Source of the DNA: Arthrobacter sp. S39
GTDB taxonomy: Bacteria; Actinomycetota; Actinomycetes; Actinomycetales; Micrococcaceae
Assembly: GCF_004320525.1 (NCBI RefSeq)
Contig: NZ_SIHX01000007.1
Coordinates: forward strand, 124,001 to 188,000
Length of the DNA: 64,000 nucleotides
Direction of reading: 5' to 3'
The position numbers and the translations under genes were made by a program. The notes beneath the pieces were generated by a model. The model saw only the letters and a program-made list of their open reading frames with translations. It searched no databases and had not been told where the DNA came from. Positions 9,646 to 18,276 of this stretch are shown one piece after another. The stretch's first letter is position 1. The number at the start of each line of letters is the position of its first letter.

Positions 9646-11373
9646 TTACTTCTGCGCCGGCAGTACCAGCTGCCCAGTCTTGTCCGTGGAGAGGGCGAGG
9701 GACGAGACATACTGCGGCTCGCCGTCGGGCCCGTCCTGGGCCGAGCGGATCATGTCCGGGCGTTCAAACTCCAGCCCCGTGACGTGGCAAAGGAGCTTGT
9801 GGTCGCTCGGGTTGCCGTCGGCGTCGAACATCGGCAGGTCAATGCCGTCGTCCGTCCGGCGCAGGTAGTAGCGGCCCTTGGTCAACACAACCAAAAAAGG
9901 AGGCAGGACGAGGGCCAGCCCCACGGCGAAGATCGGCGAGAACGGCTGGATGCCGGCACCAAAGGCGCCGAAGAACACGGCGATGGAGATCCCGGCAGAG
10001 ACCAGCATGGAGACAAACCCCACCGGGTTCACCGCGTACAGCATGCCGCGGCGGAACTCCGCCGTCTTGGGTGAAATCTTGAGCAGGTACTTGTTGATGG
10101 CAATGTCGGACGCCACAGTGACCACCCAGGCCATGGCGCAGTTGGCGTAGAAGCCCAGGATAGTGTTGAGGAAGTCGAACATGTTGGCTTCCATCAGGAT
10201 CAGCGCGATCACCAGGTTGACCGCCACAAACACCATGCGGCCCGGGTAGGTCTTGGTAATGCGCGTGAAGCTGTTGGTCCACGCCAGCGACCCCGAGTAG
10301 GCATTGGTGACATTGATCTTGATCTGCGAAATGACCACCAGCACCACGGCCAGCGTCATGGCCAGCCAGGCCGGCATCATCTCCTGGTACACGCCCAGGA
10401 ACTGGTGGACCGGCTCGTTGGCGTGCACCGACGCTGCGGGATCGAGCGTGGCAATCAGGTAGATCGCGATGAACATGCCCACAATCTGCTTGATCGCGCC
10501 GAAAATCACCCAGCCCGGTCCGGCCAGGATCACGGCCCGCCACCAGGCGCCCTTGTTGGCCTCGGTGCGCGGCGGCATGAACCGCAGGTAGTCGATCTGT
10601 TCGGCGATCTGCGCCATCAGCGACAGGCAGACGCCGGCCGCCAGCATCACCGAGGCCAGGTTGGGTCCTTCAGTACCGGATTCGCCGGCGTACGCGAAGA
10701 AGCTGTCGATGCTCTCCGGGTGGGAGATCACCAGGTACCCCACCGGAACCACCATCAGCAGCAGCCACAGCGGGGTGGTCCACACCTGCAGCTTGGCCAG
10801 CGTGTTCATGCCGTAGATGACCAGCGGAATGATGATCACGGTGGACGCCGCATACCCGAGCCACTGCGGAATGCCCAGGCCCAGCTCCAGCCCCTGCGCC
10901 ATGATGGAACCTTCCAACGCAAAGAAGATGAACGTGAACGTGGCAAAGATGACGTTGGTGACCACGGATCCGTAGTAGCCAAAGCCGGACCCGCGGGTAA
11001 TCAGGTCCAGGTCGATGTTGTACCGCGCCGCGTAGTAGGCCAGCGGAAAGCCGGTGGCAAAGATAATGACCGCAGCCACCAGGATGCCGAGGATCGCATT
11101 TGAGGTGCCGTAGGCGATGCCGATGTTCGCCCCAATCGAGAAGTCGGCCAGGTAGGCGATGCCGCCCAGCGCGCTGGTGGCCACCACGCCCGCGCTCCAC
11201 TTCCGGTACGAACGCGGCGCGAACCGGAGGGTGTAATCCTCCAGGCTCTCCTTGGTGGCGTTGAGGGCGGCGGCGTTGCCCGCCGTCGTGGGTTGCCCTG
11301 TACGGCTGACGACGGCGGCACTGCCCGCCGCCGTCGGCTCCAGTACCCGGGTACTCTCCAGGTCGTTGCTCAT
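9646..11373 (-). CDS. NCS1 family purine/cytosine permease with C-terminal soluble tail
   Basis: This 575-residue permease starts at the ATG at 11373. A polar N-terminus of ~60 residues leads into about 12 membrane helices (residues ~62-500). Family features are the early SIGANIGIAYG segment and an INVTNAYSGSLAWTN stretch, where NCS1 proteins contact substrate. NCS1 carriers import nucleobases or hydantoins with H+ or Na+. The last ~75 residues form a cytoplasmic tail (CHVTGLEFERPDM... to VLPAQK), longer than usual and of unknown role. It has its own promoter region (11374-11557, shared with the divergent gene at 11558) and its own terminator, so it is monocistronic. Confidence 0.88.
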   Translation of the reverse strand: MSNDLESTRVLEPTAAGSAAVVSRTGQPTTAGNAAALNATKESLEDYTLRFAPRSYRKWSAGVVATSALGGIAYLADFSIGANIGIAYGTSNAILGILVAAVIIFATGFPLAYYAARYNIDLDLITRGSGFGYYGSVVTNVIFATFTFIFFALEGSIMAQGLELGLGIPQWLGYAASTVIIIPLVIYGMNTLAKLQVWTTPLWLLLMVVPVGYLVISHPESIDSFFAYAGESGTEGPNLASVMLAAGVCLSLMAQIAEQIDYLRFMPPRTEANKGAWWRAVILAGPGWVIFGAIKQIVGMFIAIYLIATLDPAASVHANEPVHQFLGVYQEMMPAWLAMTLAVVLVVISQIKINVTNAYSGSLAWTNSFTRITKTYPGRMVFVAVNLVIALILMEANMFDFLNTILGFYANCAMAWVVTVASDIAINKYLLKISPKTAEFRRGMLYAVNPVGFVSMLVSAGISIAVFFGAFGAGIQPFSPIFAVGLALVLPPFLVVLTKGRYYLRRTDDGIDLPMFDADGNPSDHKLLCHVTGLEFERPDMIRSAQDGPDGEPQYVSSLALSTDKTGQLVLPAQK

Positions 11374-11557
11374 GAGTGCGTCGCTTTCCGTGCGGGAACC
11401 AAGTTGTCTCCTGCGACCGTAGCCATCAGGAACGACGGATCGGTCACAGCTTTGTTTCCAGCGCGTTAAGCATTGACAGTAGATGTCAATAAACTTGTGA
11501 TGCATTCGAGTTGAGAAAACTCTGGCCATTTTCTACAGAACGTAGAAGAATGGGTTC

Positions 11558-11992
11558 ATGATGTTTAATCACACCGACGGCAACCCTGTCCTGGAACTCG
11601 ACGACGAGCAGTCCTGGAAGCTCCTCGACGCCACAAAACACGGCAGGCTCGTGGTTTCGGTGGCGGGCGAGCCCGACATTTTCCCCGTCAATTACCTGAC
11701 TTCTGACCGCAAGATCTACCTTCGGACGGCGCCCGGAAACAAGCTCGCCCAACTCACCATCAATTCCAGGATCCTCTTTGAAACGGACGGCATCCTGTCC
11801 GACGAAGCGTGGTCCGTGGTGTTGAGGGGTACAGCCCGGGTCCTGACCAACTCGGCGGAACTCGCCGCAGTGGAGGACCTGGGGCTCAAGACGTGGGTCC
11901 CAACGCTCAAGGATTTCTACGTGGAGATCGTTCCCACGTCCGTCAGTGGCCGCCATTTCCAGCTCGGAGAGCAGCCGGAACGCGACATCTGA
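11558..11992 (+). CDS. Pyridoxamine 5'-phosphate oxidase-fold (FMN-binding) protein
   Basis: This 144-residue split-barrel flavin-binding protein of the PPOX superfamily has the characteristic sequence GRLVVSVAGEPDIFPVNYL followed by LRTAPGNKLAQL. Such small proteins bind FMN or F420 and reduce small molecules or remain uncharacterised; they are not true PNPOx enzymes. It is divergent from the NCS1 gene and followed 20 bases later by vsr, so the two may share a transcript. Two consecutive Met codons open the frame; the first is used. Confidence 0.82.
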   Translation: MMFNHTDGNPVLELDDEQSWKLLDATKHGRLVVSVAGEPDIFPVNYLTSDRKIYLRTAPGNKLAQLTINSRILFETDGILSDEAWSVVLRGTARVLTNSAELAAVEDLGLKTWVPTLKDFYVEIVPTSVSGRHFQLGEQPERDI

Positions 11993-12012
11993 GGGCTGCC
12001 TAGACTGGAATC

Positions 12013-12492
12013 ATGGCGGACAGGCTGACTCCCGAGCAGCGTAGCTGGAACATGTCCCGGATCAGGGGCAAGAACACCAAGCCGGAGCTCCTGGTCCGCC
12101 GCTTGCTCCATGCCAAAGGCTACCGATACCGCCTGCACGGCGGGGCCGGCAAGAGCCGTCTGCCGGGCAACCCGGACCTGGTCTTCGCGGGACGCCGGAA
12201 AGTCATCTTCGTCAACGGCTGCTTCTGGCATTTCCACGACTGCAGGGTGGGCCAGCACGCGCCCAAGGCCAACGCCACCTTCTGGGAAGCCAAGCGCACC
12301 CGCACCAGGAGCCGCGACGCCGATCAGCGCAGGCAGCTCGAAGAGGCAGGCTGGGAAGTCCTGACCGTGTGGGAATGCGAGTTGAAGGACGGCTCCGCCC
12401 TGGAGAACCAGTTGGTGCAGTTCCTCGGCGACGTGGCCATTCCCCGCCACGGCTCCAACCTCCGTCCCCAACACGGCACCCACGGAACTTGA
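12013..12492 (+). CDS. vsr: Very short patch repair endonuclease
   Basis: This 159-residue Vsr-family nuclease nicks 5' of T in T:G mismatches created by deamination of 5-methylcytosine. The family signature is intact: PGNPDLVF with the catalytic Asp55, VIFVNGCFWHFHDC with the conserved histidines (His73, His75), and a VWECEL end. The N-terminal MSRIRGKNTKPEL is also canonical. Vsr genes normally sit beside a DNA cytosine methyltransferase; none is present within this window. The mcrBC pair about 4.5 kb downstream also concerns modified cytosine. Confidence 0.93.
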   Translation: MADRLTPEQRSWNMSRIRGKNTKPELLVRRLLHAKGYRYRLHGGAGKSRLPGNPDLVFAGRRKVIFVNGCFWHFHDCRVGQHAPKANATFWEAKRTRTRSRDADQRRQLEEAGWEVLTVWECELKDGSALENQLVQFLGDVAIPRHGSNLRPQHGTHGT

Positions 12493-12505
12493 GCCGATCT
12501 TGATC

Positions 12506-12541
12506 CTTTGCCGCCGCCCTTATTGAGTAGTGGCGGCAAGG
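12506..12541. terminator. Candidate hairpin between vsr and the GH26-like gene
   Basis: A stem of about 10 bp with one G-U pair (CTTTGCCGCC against GGCGGCAAGG) and a ~16-base loop lies between two convergent genes. Confidence 0.5.
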
Positions 12542-12634
12542 ATGGAAGCCGTAGGCTGCGATCTCGCGGCCAACGGATCAGCTATCGGGGAGGAACGCAT
12601 GCCCTTCCCGCCCCTGCCAGCTGCGAAGACCCGG

Positions 12635-13867
12635 CTAGCTTCGCCTGGCCAGCAATGCGGAGCTGAGGGCGGATGCGGAGGAAGCGCTGCTGTTGATGCG
12701 CCAGTCAGTTTCCTTCTGGAAATGGAACCACACAAAGCCCATCACATCCGGCTGGGCTGCCAGGTAGGACACCAGGTCCGTGTTCCAGGCGGCCTTCGAA
12801 CCGCCGGCTTCGCTGGATGCGGTTTCGGCAATAAGAATCGGCTTTCCGGGGGCGAGGGTGCGAAGCTGGGCGATGCCGGGAGTAAACAGGGCCTGCGGCG
12901 AGACCCAGCCGCTCCACGCGGCGGACGTCCCCCAGTTGTAGCCATCCAAGGCCACAATATCCACATAGGCGGCGCCGGGATAAAGGCCTGCCAAGTCGGT
13001 GGAACCCCAGTACGGGACGTTGGGCGACCACACCCACTGGACGTTGCCGGCGCCCGTAGAGGCCACCACATCATGGACGTGGCGCCAGGCCTGCACGTAG
13101 TCGCCCGTCTGGTTTCCGTTGACCCCTTCGGCCCAGGGGTACCAGTTGCCGTTCATTTCGTGGGCGAAACGCAGCATGACAGGCTGGCCCCAGGCGGTAA
13201 GGGCCTGCCCCCATTCGAGGATCCGCGCGTCGAAATCTCCGGCCGTGATCCGGTCCAGCGAGTAGGCGGGCTGCTCCAGCCCCCCGCCGCCCCACGCCCA
13301 TGGTTCCCAGGTGAGAAGCGGGACAGCGCCGCGCGCGCGGACGGCGTTCAGCTCGGCAATGGGCGGAGCCTGGAGGAAATCCTTGTAGAAAAGCACCATC
13401 GAGGGGCTCTCACCGGCGAGCTGGGAAACGTCCTCCAGTTCTGCGGTGGCCAGCGGCCCGCCGGGGGTGGCCACGCCGAAGCGGAACGGGTCCGTGCTGA
13501 CCACGGGCGGTTGAGGCGCTGGGGTAGCCGCAACTGCGAACGTGGCCGAAGCCTTGACGGAAGAGGTTTTGGCCGTGACGGTCAGGTTTCCGGGAGCGAC
13601 GGCTGGAATGGTGATGCCGGTGCTGAAGGCCCCGGACGCCGTCGTCTGGAAGGAAAAGGTGGTGGACCCCGCGATGACGGTGCCAGTGCTGGAGGCCTTA
13701 AAGCCGGCCCCGGAAACTGTCACCGCAGTGCCCGCAGGACCTTGTGCGGGATTGAGGGTGATCTGCGCTGCCGCAGCCGGGGCCGCCTGGGCAGGTTGGA
13801 TGCCTGCCATGGCCAAAGCGGCGCCCACGCCAAGCGCGAGAACCACGGTTTTCAACGTACGGAACAA
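12635..13867 (-). CDS. Secreted GH26-like glycoside hydrolase (beta-mannanase/endoglucanase type)
   Basis: The product has about 410 residues from the TTG at 13867, chosen because GGGGGA lies 9 bases upstream and it gives a clean signal peptide (RTLKTVVLALGVGAALAMAG, then AQA-AP cleavage). An in-frame GTG at 13975 is the alternative. After the signal comes an Ig/IPT-like beta domain (about residues 35-115; NPAQGPAGTAVTVSGAGF). A TIM-barrel follows, with RFAHEMNG (Glu near 236, presumed acid/base) and ILIAETASSE (Glu near 347, presumed nucleophile), the pattern of clan A family 26. It probably attacks beta-linked polysaccharide outside the cell; the substrate cannot be decided. Convergent with vsr. 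Confidence 0.8.
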   Translation of the reverse strand: MFRTLKTVVLALGVGAALAMAGIQPAQAAPAAAAQITLNPAQGPAGTAVTVSGAGFKASSTGTVIAGSTTFSFQTTASGAFSTGITIPAVAPGNLTVTAKTSSVKASATFAVAATPAPQPPVVSTDPFRFGVATPGGPLATAELEDVSQLAGESPSMVLFYKDFLQAPPIAELNAVRARGAVPLLTWEPWAWGGGGLEQPAYSLDRITAGDFDARILEWGQALTAWGQPVMLRFAHEMNGNWYPWAEGVNGNQTGDYVQAWRHVHDVVASTGAGNVQWVWSPNVPYWGSTDLAGLYPGAAYVDIVALDGYNWGTSAAWSGWVSPQALFTPGIAQLRTLAPGKPILIAETASSEAGGSKAAWNTDLVSYLAAQPDVMGFVWFHFQKETDWRINSSASSASALSSALLARRS

Positions 13868-14033
13868 CGCAATCAATCCCCCAATCGGGACGTGGCCTGG
13901 GCCACCTTCAAGCAGTGCCGGCCGCACTGGCTCTGATCCTAGATGCAAAACCCGCAGTCTCATCAAGAAAGCCACAATTCTTTTCCAAAACCCTTACGGG
14001 GCAGGGGAACAGACCTAACCTGAAGGAAGAAAG

Positions 14034-14501
14034 ATGCCTCGAGTCACCGCCGCATTTCCGGAGCGGGAGGCCCCAGCGGAAAGGACCGTCATGACGCAAT
14101 CTGATGATGCCGGACGGCCGCTGGTGGACCAATCCGTCCTGGACAGGTTGCGTGAGGAACTGGACGAGGATGAGGGCTACTGCACGGTCTTTGTGGGGAA
14201 CTTCATCGACTACCTGCCGCGCCGGATCGGCCGGCTCCGCCTGGCGCTGACTACGGGCGACCTCGACGGCGCAGTGGACGCCATCCTCAGCCTCAAGACC
14301 TCCAGCCAGATGGTGGGGGCGGAACGGCTTGCCGGACTGGCCCTCGACCTGGAGAGCGCGATTCGCAGCGATTCAGCCCACGGCGACGTGGCAGTGGAGC
14401 TGCCTCGGCTCGCGGCCGCGTACCTCAAACCGATCAACCAGTGCAGCCGGCAGACCCTGCACCGCCTCCAGGCTCAGCGCTCGACCGGTGCCAACCGGTA
14501 G
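14034..14501 (+). CDS. Hpt-like protein lacking the phospho-accepting histidine
   Basis: This 155-residue helical protein resembles histidine phosphotransfer (Hpt) domains: FIDYLPRRIGRLRLAL, then ILSLKTSSQMVGAERLAGLALDLE. In active Hpt domains the motif is H-S-L-K-G-S-S; here the His position is Leu85 (CTC at 14286-14288, one base from CAC) and the Gly is Thr89. It therefore should not accept phosphate by the known mechanism and may be a scaffold or decoy. Start ATG at 14034 follows GAAGGAAGAAAG; an internal ATG at 14091 also has a plausible Shine-Dalgarno. The 3' end overlaps the convergent response-regulator gene by 28 bases. Confidence 0.8.
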   Translation: MPRVTAAFPEREAPAERTVMTQSDDAGRPLVDQSVLDRLREELDEDEGYCTVFVGNFIDYLPRRIGRLRLALTTGDLDGAVDAILSLKTSSQMVGAERLAGLALDLESAIRSDSAHGDVAVELPRLAAAYLKPINQCSRQTLHRLQAQRSTGANR

Positions 14502-15244
14502 CCAACGCCCCGCACCGTCTGGAGCCAGCGCGGCCGCTGCGGCGAATCGCCCAGCTTCTTCCGCAGGTTTCCCATGTGGACTTCCACGGAACGTTCGTCG
14601 GCCTCGCTGATGTAACCGCCGACGTCGTAATCCTCGTCGCGCAGCCGCCGCACCAGATCGGATTTGGTCCGGACAGTCCGGCCCGCCTCGAGGAGGGCGT
14701 ACAGGAGTTCAAACTCGGTGCGCGTCAGGTTCAGTTCCGCACCATCCACGGTCACGGAACGGGACGCATAGCTCAGGTCCAGCCCGTTGTGGGTGTAGTT
14801 CCCGCGGCCATTTGCCGCCGGCTCGGCTCCGGCCGCCTCCGTAGTGCCTGCCGTATCCGCGGGCTCCGCCGCGGCACGCGGGCGCCGCATCATCGCGGCC
14901 ACACGGGCCCGCAGCTCCCGGGGACGGAACGGTTTGGTGAGGTAGTCGTCGGCACCGGATTCCAGGCCGATCAGGGTGTCCAGCTCGTCAGTCCGGGCCG
15001 TCAGCATCACAATGTACGCGTCGGAGAATTCGCGGATCTGGCGTGAGACTTCGAATCCGTCGATGTCCGGCAGCCCCAAGTCGAGCGTGATGACGTCAGG
15101 ATTCAGCGTCTTGGCCGCCAGAACGCCTTCGGCTCCGCTGCCGGCCACAGTCACGTCAAAGCCTGCCTGCGTCAACACTGTGCGCACCAGTTCCCGGATA
15201 TCCTGGTCGTCTTCAATAACCAGGCCCACACGTGGATCACTCAT
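14474..15244 (-). CDS. OmpR/PhoB-type response regulator
   Basis: This 256-residue protein has a receiver domain (residues 5-118) with the acidic pocket Glu11-Asp12-Asp13, phospho-acceptor Asp55 in TLDLGLPD, the Thr of MLTAR and Lys of YLTKPF. An Ala/Glu-rich linker (about 120-148) leads to a winged-helix DNA-binding domain (LTRTEFELLYALLEAG, VEVHMGNLRKKLGD, RGVGYRL). It is divergent from the histidine kinase at 15347 with 102 bases between, so the two are almost certainly a cognate pair sharing a promoter region. Its 3' end overlaps the Hpt-like gene. Confidence 0.93.
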   Translation of the reverse strand: MSDPRVGLVIEDDQDIRELVRTVLTQAGFDVTVAGSGAEGVLAAKTLNPDVITLDLGLPDIDGFEVSRQIREFSDAYIVMLTARTDELDTLIGLESGADDYLTKPFRPRELRARVAAMMRRPRAAAEPADTAGTTEAAGAEPAANGRGNYTHNGLDLSYASRSVTVDGAELNLTRTEFELLYALLEAGRTVRTKSDLVRRLRDEDYDVGGYISEADERSVEVHMGNLRKKLGDSPQRPRWLQTVRGVGYRLAPVER

Positions 15245-15346
15245 TACAGCCCCCTCAGCATGCTTGACACCGTCTGAAGTATATAGCTGGCTGCCGATAT
15301 CCTGCTGTCATGCGTCTTGACTTAACAGAACTTTCGGCACCTGACC

Positions 15347-17002
15347 ATGAATGAGCCTGTTGCGTGGGCCACGGGCCGCTTGAGATTCTTCCGGCGGCCC
15401 TTCCACGAGTACCGGCTGACGGACCGGGTTGCCCTGAGCCAGATGCCGCTGTTCATCACCACGCTCTTCACGGCGTTCCTTGTGTGGGCGTTCTTCCCGG
15501 GGACCATGGACAACCCGCTCTTTGTGACGTTCCTGATCTCGCAGTTGGTCCTGATGGCTCTGTGCTACCTGGTGCCGTGGGACCGACTGCCGTACACCAG
15601 CTTCCTGATCATTCCGCTCCTGGATTTCATCTCCATCGCCGTCGGCCGGGAAGGCGGGCAGGAAAGCCTTACCGGCATCAGCCTTCTGGCGGTGTTCCCC
15701 GTCATCTGGCTGTGCGCGTCAGGTTATTACCCGCGGGCCTCGCTGTGGTTGTCGTTCTTCGCTCCCCTGGCCATCATCTGGGTTCCGCTGCTGATCCACG
15801 GGGAGGTGTCCGGCCCCAACCTGGCACGGTCGCTGCTGCTGCCCATCATGATGTTGGGCATCGGTGTGTCTGTCAGTGTCCTGACCCTGAGCATGATGCG
15901 GCAGCAGCGCACCCTGGAAGAAAAGGACGAACAGCTCCAGGCCAACCTGAAAAGTACCAAGCACCACCAGGCGCTGCTCAACACCGTCCTTGAAACCGTG
16001 CACATGGGGGTCCTGGCCGTCGACGCCGACGGCCACGACATCCTGATGAACCGCAAACAGCGGGGAAACCACGAACTGGCCCGGCCGAAAGACATCGACG
16101 ATCCCAACGAGTCGCAGCTGCTGGTGTTCGCGGCCGACCGCACCACCCCTGTTCCGGTGGAGGACAGGCCCGTGCGCCGCGCGGTCCTGGGCGAGACGTT
16201 CACTGACTACCTGGTCTGGCTGGGCTCCGGCAAGGAGCAGCGGGCCATCAGCACCAGCGCCCGGGCCATGAAGGATGCCGACGGAGCGTTCGCGGGTTCG
16301 GTGATCGTCTTCAGCGACGTGACTGACCTGGTGAATGCCTTGGCCGCCAAGGACGAATTCGTCTCCAGCGTGTCCCATGAGTTCAGGACACCCCTGACCT
16401 CCATCCTGGGGTACGTGGAGATCCTGCTGGAGGATGACCCCGCGGATGACCAGCTGGAACCGCTGGAGATCATCAGGCGCAATTCTGAACGGCTGCTCAC
16501 CCTGGTATCGGACCTGCTCGTCAGCAGGCACGGGCAGCTGATCGTGACGCCGCACACCGTTGACGTCGCGGAACTGGTCCGCGCCAGCGTATCTGCCGCC
16601 CAACCCAAGGCCGCCGACTCACGGGTGGTGTTGAAAGCCGACACCCCTGCGCGGCTGGATGCCCATGTTGACGGCCCCCGGATCTCCCAGGTGCTGGACA
16701 ACCTTGTGTCGAACGCCATCAAGTACTCGCCGGATGGCGGCAACGTGGTGGTGTCCCTGGAGCAGGAGGACGGCCAGCTGTCCTGCCGGGTCAGCGACAC
16801 CGGGATGGGCATGAGCGCTGACGACCAGGCCGAGGTCTTTGCCAAGTTCTTCCGCACCAACAACGTGCGCCGGACCGCCATCCCCGGCGTGGGCCTGGGG
16901 CTTCCCATCAGCAAGGCCATTGTGGAAGCCCACGGCGGAACCATCGACGTTGAATCCATGCTGGGACGAGGCACAACCTTCACGGTCCGCCTGCCGGTCT
17001 AG
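15347..17002 (+). CDS. Membrane sensor histidine kinase with PAS-like domain
   Basis: This 551-residue kinase has about six hydrophobic helices (residues ~35-195), a short coiled coil (RQQRTLEEKDEQLQANL), and a PAS-like region (about 215-335: LETVHMGVLAVDADG, ending VIVFSDVTDL). The HisKA H-box is SHEFRTPLTSILGY (His near 344). The ATPase domain has an N-box (NLVSNAIKYSPDGG), DTGMGM and GVGLGLPISKAIVEAHGG. All catalytic boxes are intact. The membrane part has very short loops and no large extracytoplasmic sensor domain, which points to sensing within or at the membrane. Divergent partner is the response regulator at 14474; the stop overlaps the convergent mcrC stop by 4 bases. Confidence 0.93.
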   Translation: MNEPVAWATGRLRFFRRPFHEYRLTDRVALSQMPLFITTLFTAFLVWAFFPGTMDNPLFVTFLISQLVLMALCYLVPWDRLPYTSFLIIPLLDFISIAVGREGGQESLTGISLLAVFPVIWLCASGYYPRASLWLSFFAPLAIIWVPLLIHGEVSGPNLARSLLLPIMMLGIGVSVSVLTLSMMRQQRTLEEKDEQLQANLKSTKHHQALLNTVLETVHMGVLAVDADGHDILMNRKQRGNHELARPKDIDDPNESQLLVFAADRTTPVPVEDRPVRRAVLGETFTDYLVWLGSGKEQRAISTSARAMKDADGAFAGSVIVFSDVTDLVNALAAKDEFVSSVSHEFRTPLTSILGYVEILLEDDPADDQLEPLEIIRRNSERLLTLVSDLLVSRHGQLIVTPHTVDVAELVRASVSAAQPKAADSRVVLKADTPARLDAHVDGPRISQVLDNLVSNAIKYSPDGGNVVVSLEQEDGQLSCRVSDTGMGMSADDQAEVFAKFFRTNNVRRTAIPGVGLGLPISKAIVEAHGGTIDVESMLGRGTTFTVRLPV

Positions 17003-18276
17003 TCTCCCGTGCGGGAAGTCCGAACCACTTCGCCCCAGGACTGCTGTGCCAGGTCTGCCACCGCTGCCAGGATTTCCGACGGCGGCCGGGAAAGGTCCAG
17101 GGGGAACTCCACCACATCGATGTCAGTGTTGAGGATCCGCCGGAGTTTCACGTCGCCCGACCCCGCGTACACGAGCCAGGCGGTAGGCACCCTCAGCGCC
17201 GTGCAGTAGGCGAGCATCTGGTAATGGTCCGAGGACAGTGACGCGCCCGCGTCCGTGGCAGCCTTGTACTTTGCGTCGTAGACCACCACCGGGCGGCCGC
17301 CCAGCAGGTGCACCGCGTCCGGGCGCACGGAGAGCCGGTCGGCGTCGTGCACTGCCTCGCTGAGCAGCGCGTTGTACTGCAGCCGCAGCTCCCCCGGGTA
17401 CGCCGTCATGGCCTGGCGGAGGGCCGCCCCCACGAAGTCCCCGAACACCTGCGCCATGTCCACCACAAAGGACGCCGTCTGCTGCTTCCCCTCCCCCGCT
17501 TCCGCAGACGCGTTCCGCAGGATCAGCTCGGCGAGCCGCAGCACCGCGTGGTAGCGGACGTTCAGCCGGCTGGGCGACCACGGCGGCAGCGGCGCGCCGG
17601 ACGGAAGGCGGGTGACGGCGTCGAGCTTTCCCTTGAGCTGCCGCAGCCGACTCAGGACCTCGGGACGGACCCCGGGGACCTTGCCCATGCGGTCCAGCGC
17701 AGCGCGGAGGATACGGTTTTCGGCGATGTCCTCGGTGAACTCGTCGTAGGAGACCTCAAGCGGCACCAGCATGCCGGGGCGCCGGGAGATCTGGTCCGAA
17801 ATCCGGATCCGGCCCTTCACCGTCCGCAGGGATTCGTCCACCGTGAGGTAGCCCTGCAGCACACCGCGGCCCAGGGCCCGTTCGGTGAGCTGGGCCAGCG
17901 ACTCGGCCAGCGCGCTCCACAGGTCGCGGTCCTCCGCGGCGGCGACGGAGTCGTTCCGGAAGCCCTGGTTGCCCGCATAGCTGAGCAGGAACAGGAGCCG
18001 GCTCAGGCCCAGCCGGTCCTTGGGCCGGACGTCCAGCTGCACCGTGGAGGTGCGGACTGAACCCACCTTTCCCACGGGTTCGATCCGGTAGAGTCCCATG
18101 CCCATCGGCGAGGCCTTCGCCAGGCCGCTCGAATTGAGGAACGCCGCGCTGGCAGCATCCAGCCGGTCGACGATGCCGCCGGAAAGTTCGTCCAGGACCA
18201 GGTGCCGGGGCGGTTGGCCGGGGCCGCGCGGTGCCGCGCCGGACGCGGGGGCCTGGGCCGGCCTAGCTGGCAGCAA
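16999..18276 (-). CDS. mcrC: McrC-like subunit of a 5-methylcytosine restriction system
   Basis: This 425-residue protein is annotated from the TTG at 18276, which overlaps mcrB by 14 bases; a later internal start cannot be excluded. The N-terminal half is a DUF-like beta region. The C-terminal half carries a PD-(D/E)XK nuclease signature, RPDAVHLLGG then VVVYDAKYKA (about residues 318-338), the McrC cleavage core. McrC is the endonuclease partner that McrB recruits and activates by nucleotide hydrolysis, cutting DNA with modified cytosines. The order mcrB-mcrC with overlap is the standard operon layout. Confidence 0.88.
   Translation of the reverse strand: MLPARPAQAPASGAAPRGPGQPPRHLVLDELSGGIVDRLDAASAAFLNSSGLAKASPMGMGLYRIEPVGKVGSVRTSTVQLDVRPKDRLGLSRLLFLLSYAGNQGFRNDSVAAAEDRDLWSALAESLAQLTERALGRGVLQGYLTVDESLRTVKGRIRISDQISRRPGMLVPLEVSYDEFTEDIAENRILRAALDRMGKVPGVRPEVLSRLRQLKGKLDAVTRLPSGAPLPPWSPSRLNVRYHAVLRLAELILRNASAEAGEGKQQTASFVVDMAQVFGDFVGAALRQAMTAYPGELRLQYNALLSEAVHDADRLSVRPDAVHLLGGRPVVVYDAKYKAATDAGASLSSDHYQMLAYCTALRVPTAWLVYAGSGDVKLRRILNTDIDVVEFPLDLSRPPSEILAAVADLAQQSWGEVVRTSRTGD

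Noticed and set aside
12530-13936. A 468-codon + strand frame opposite the GH26-like gene
   Set aside because: The - strand has signal peptide, catalytic glutamates and a ribosome-binding site; the + strand frame has none.
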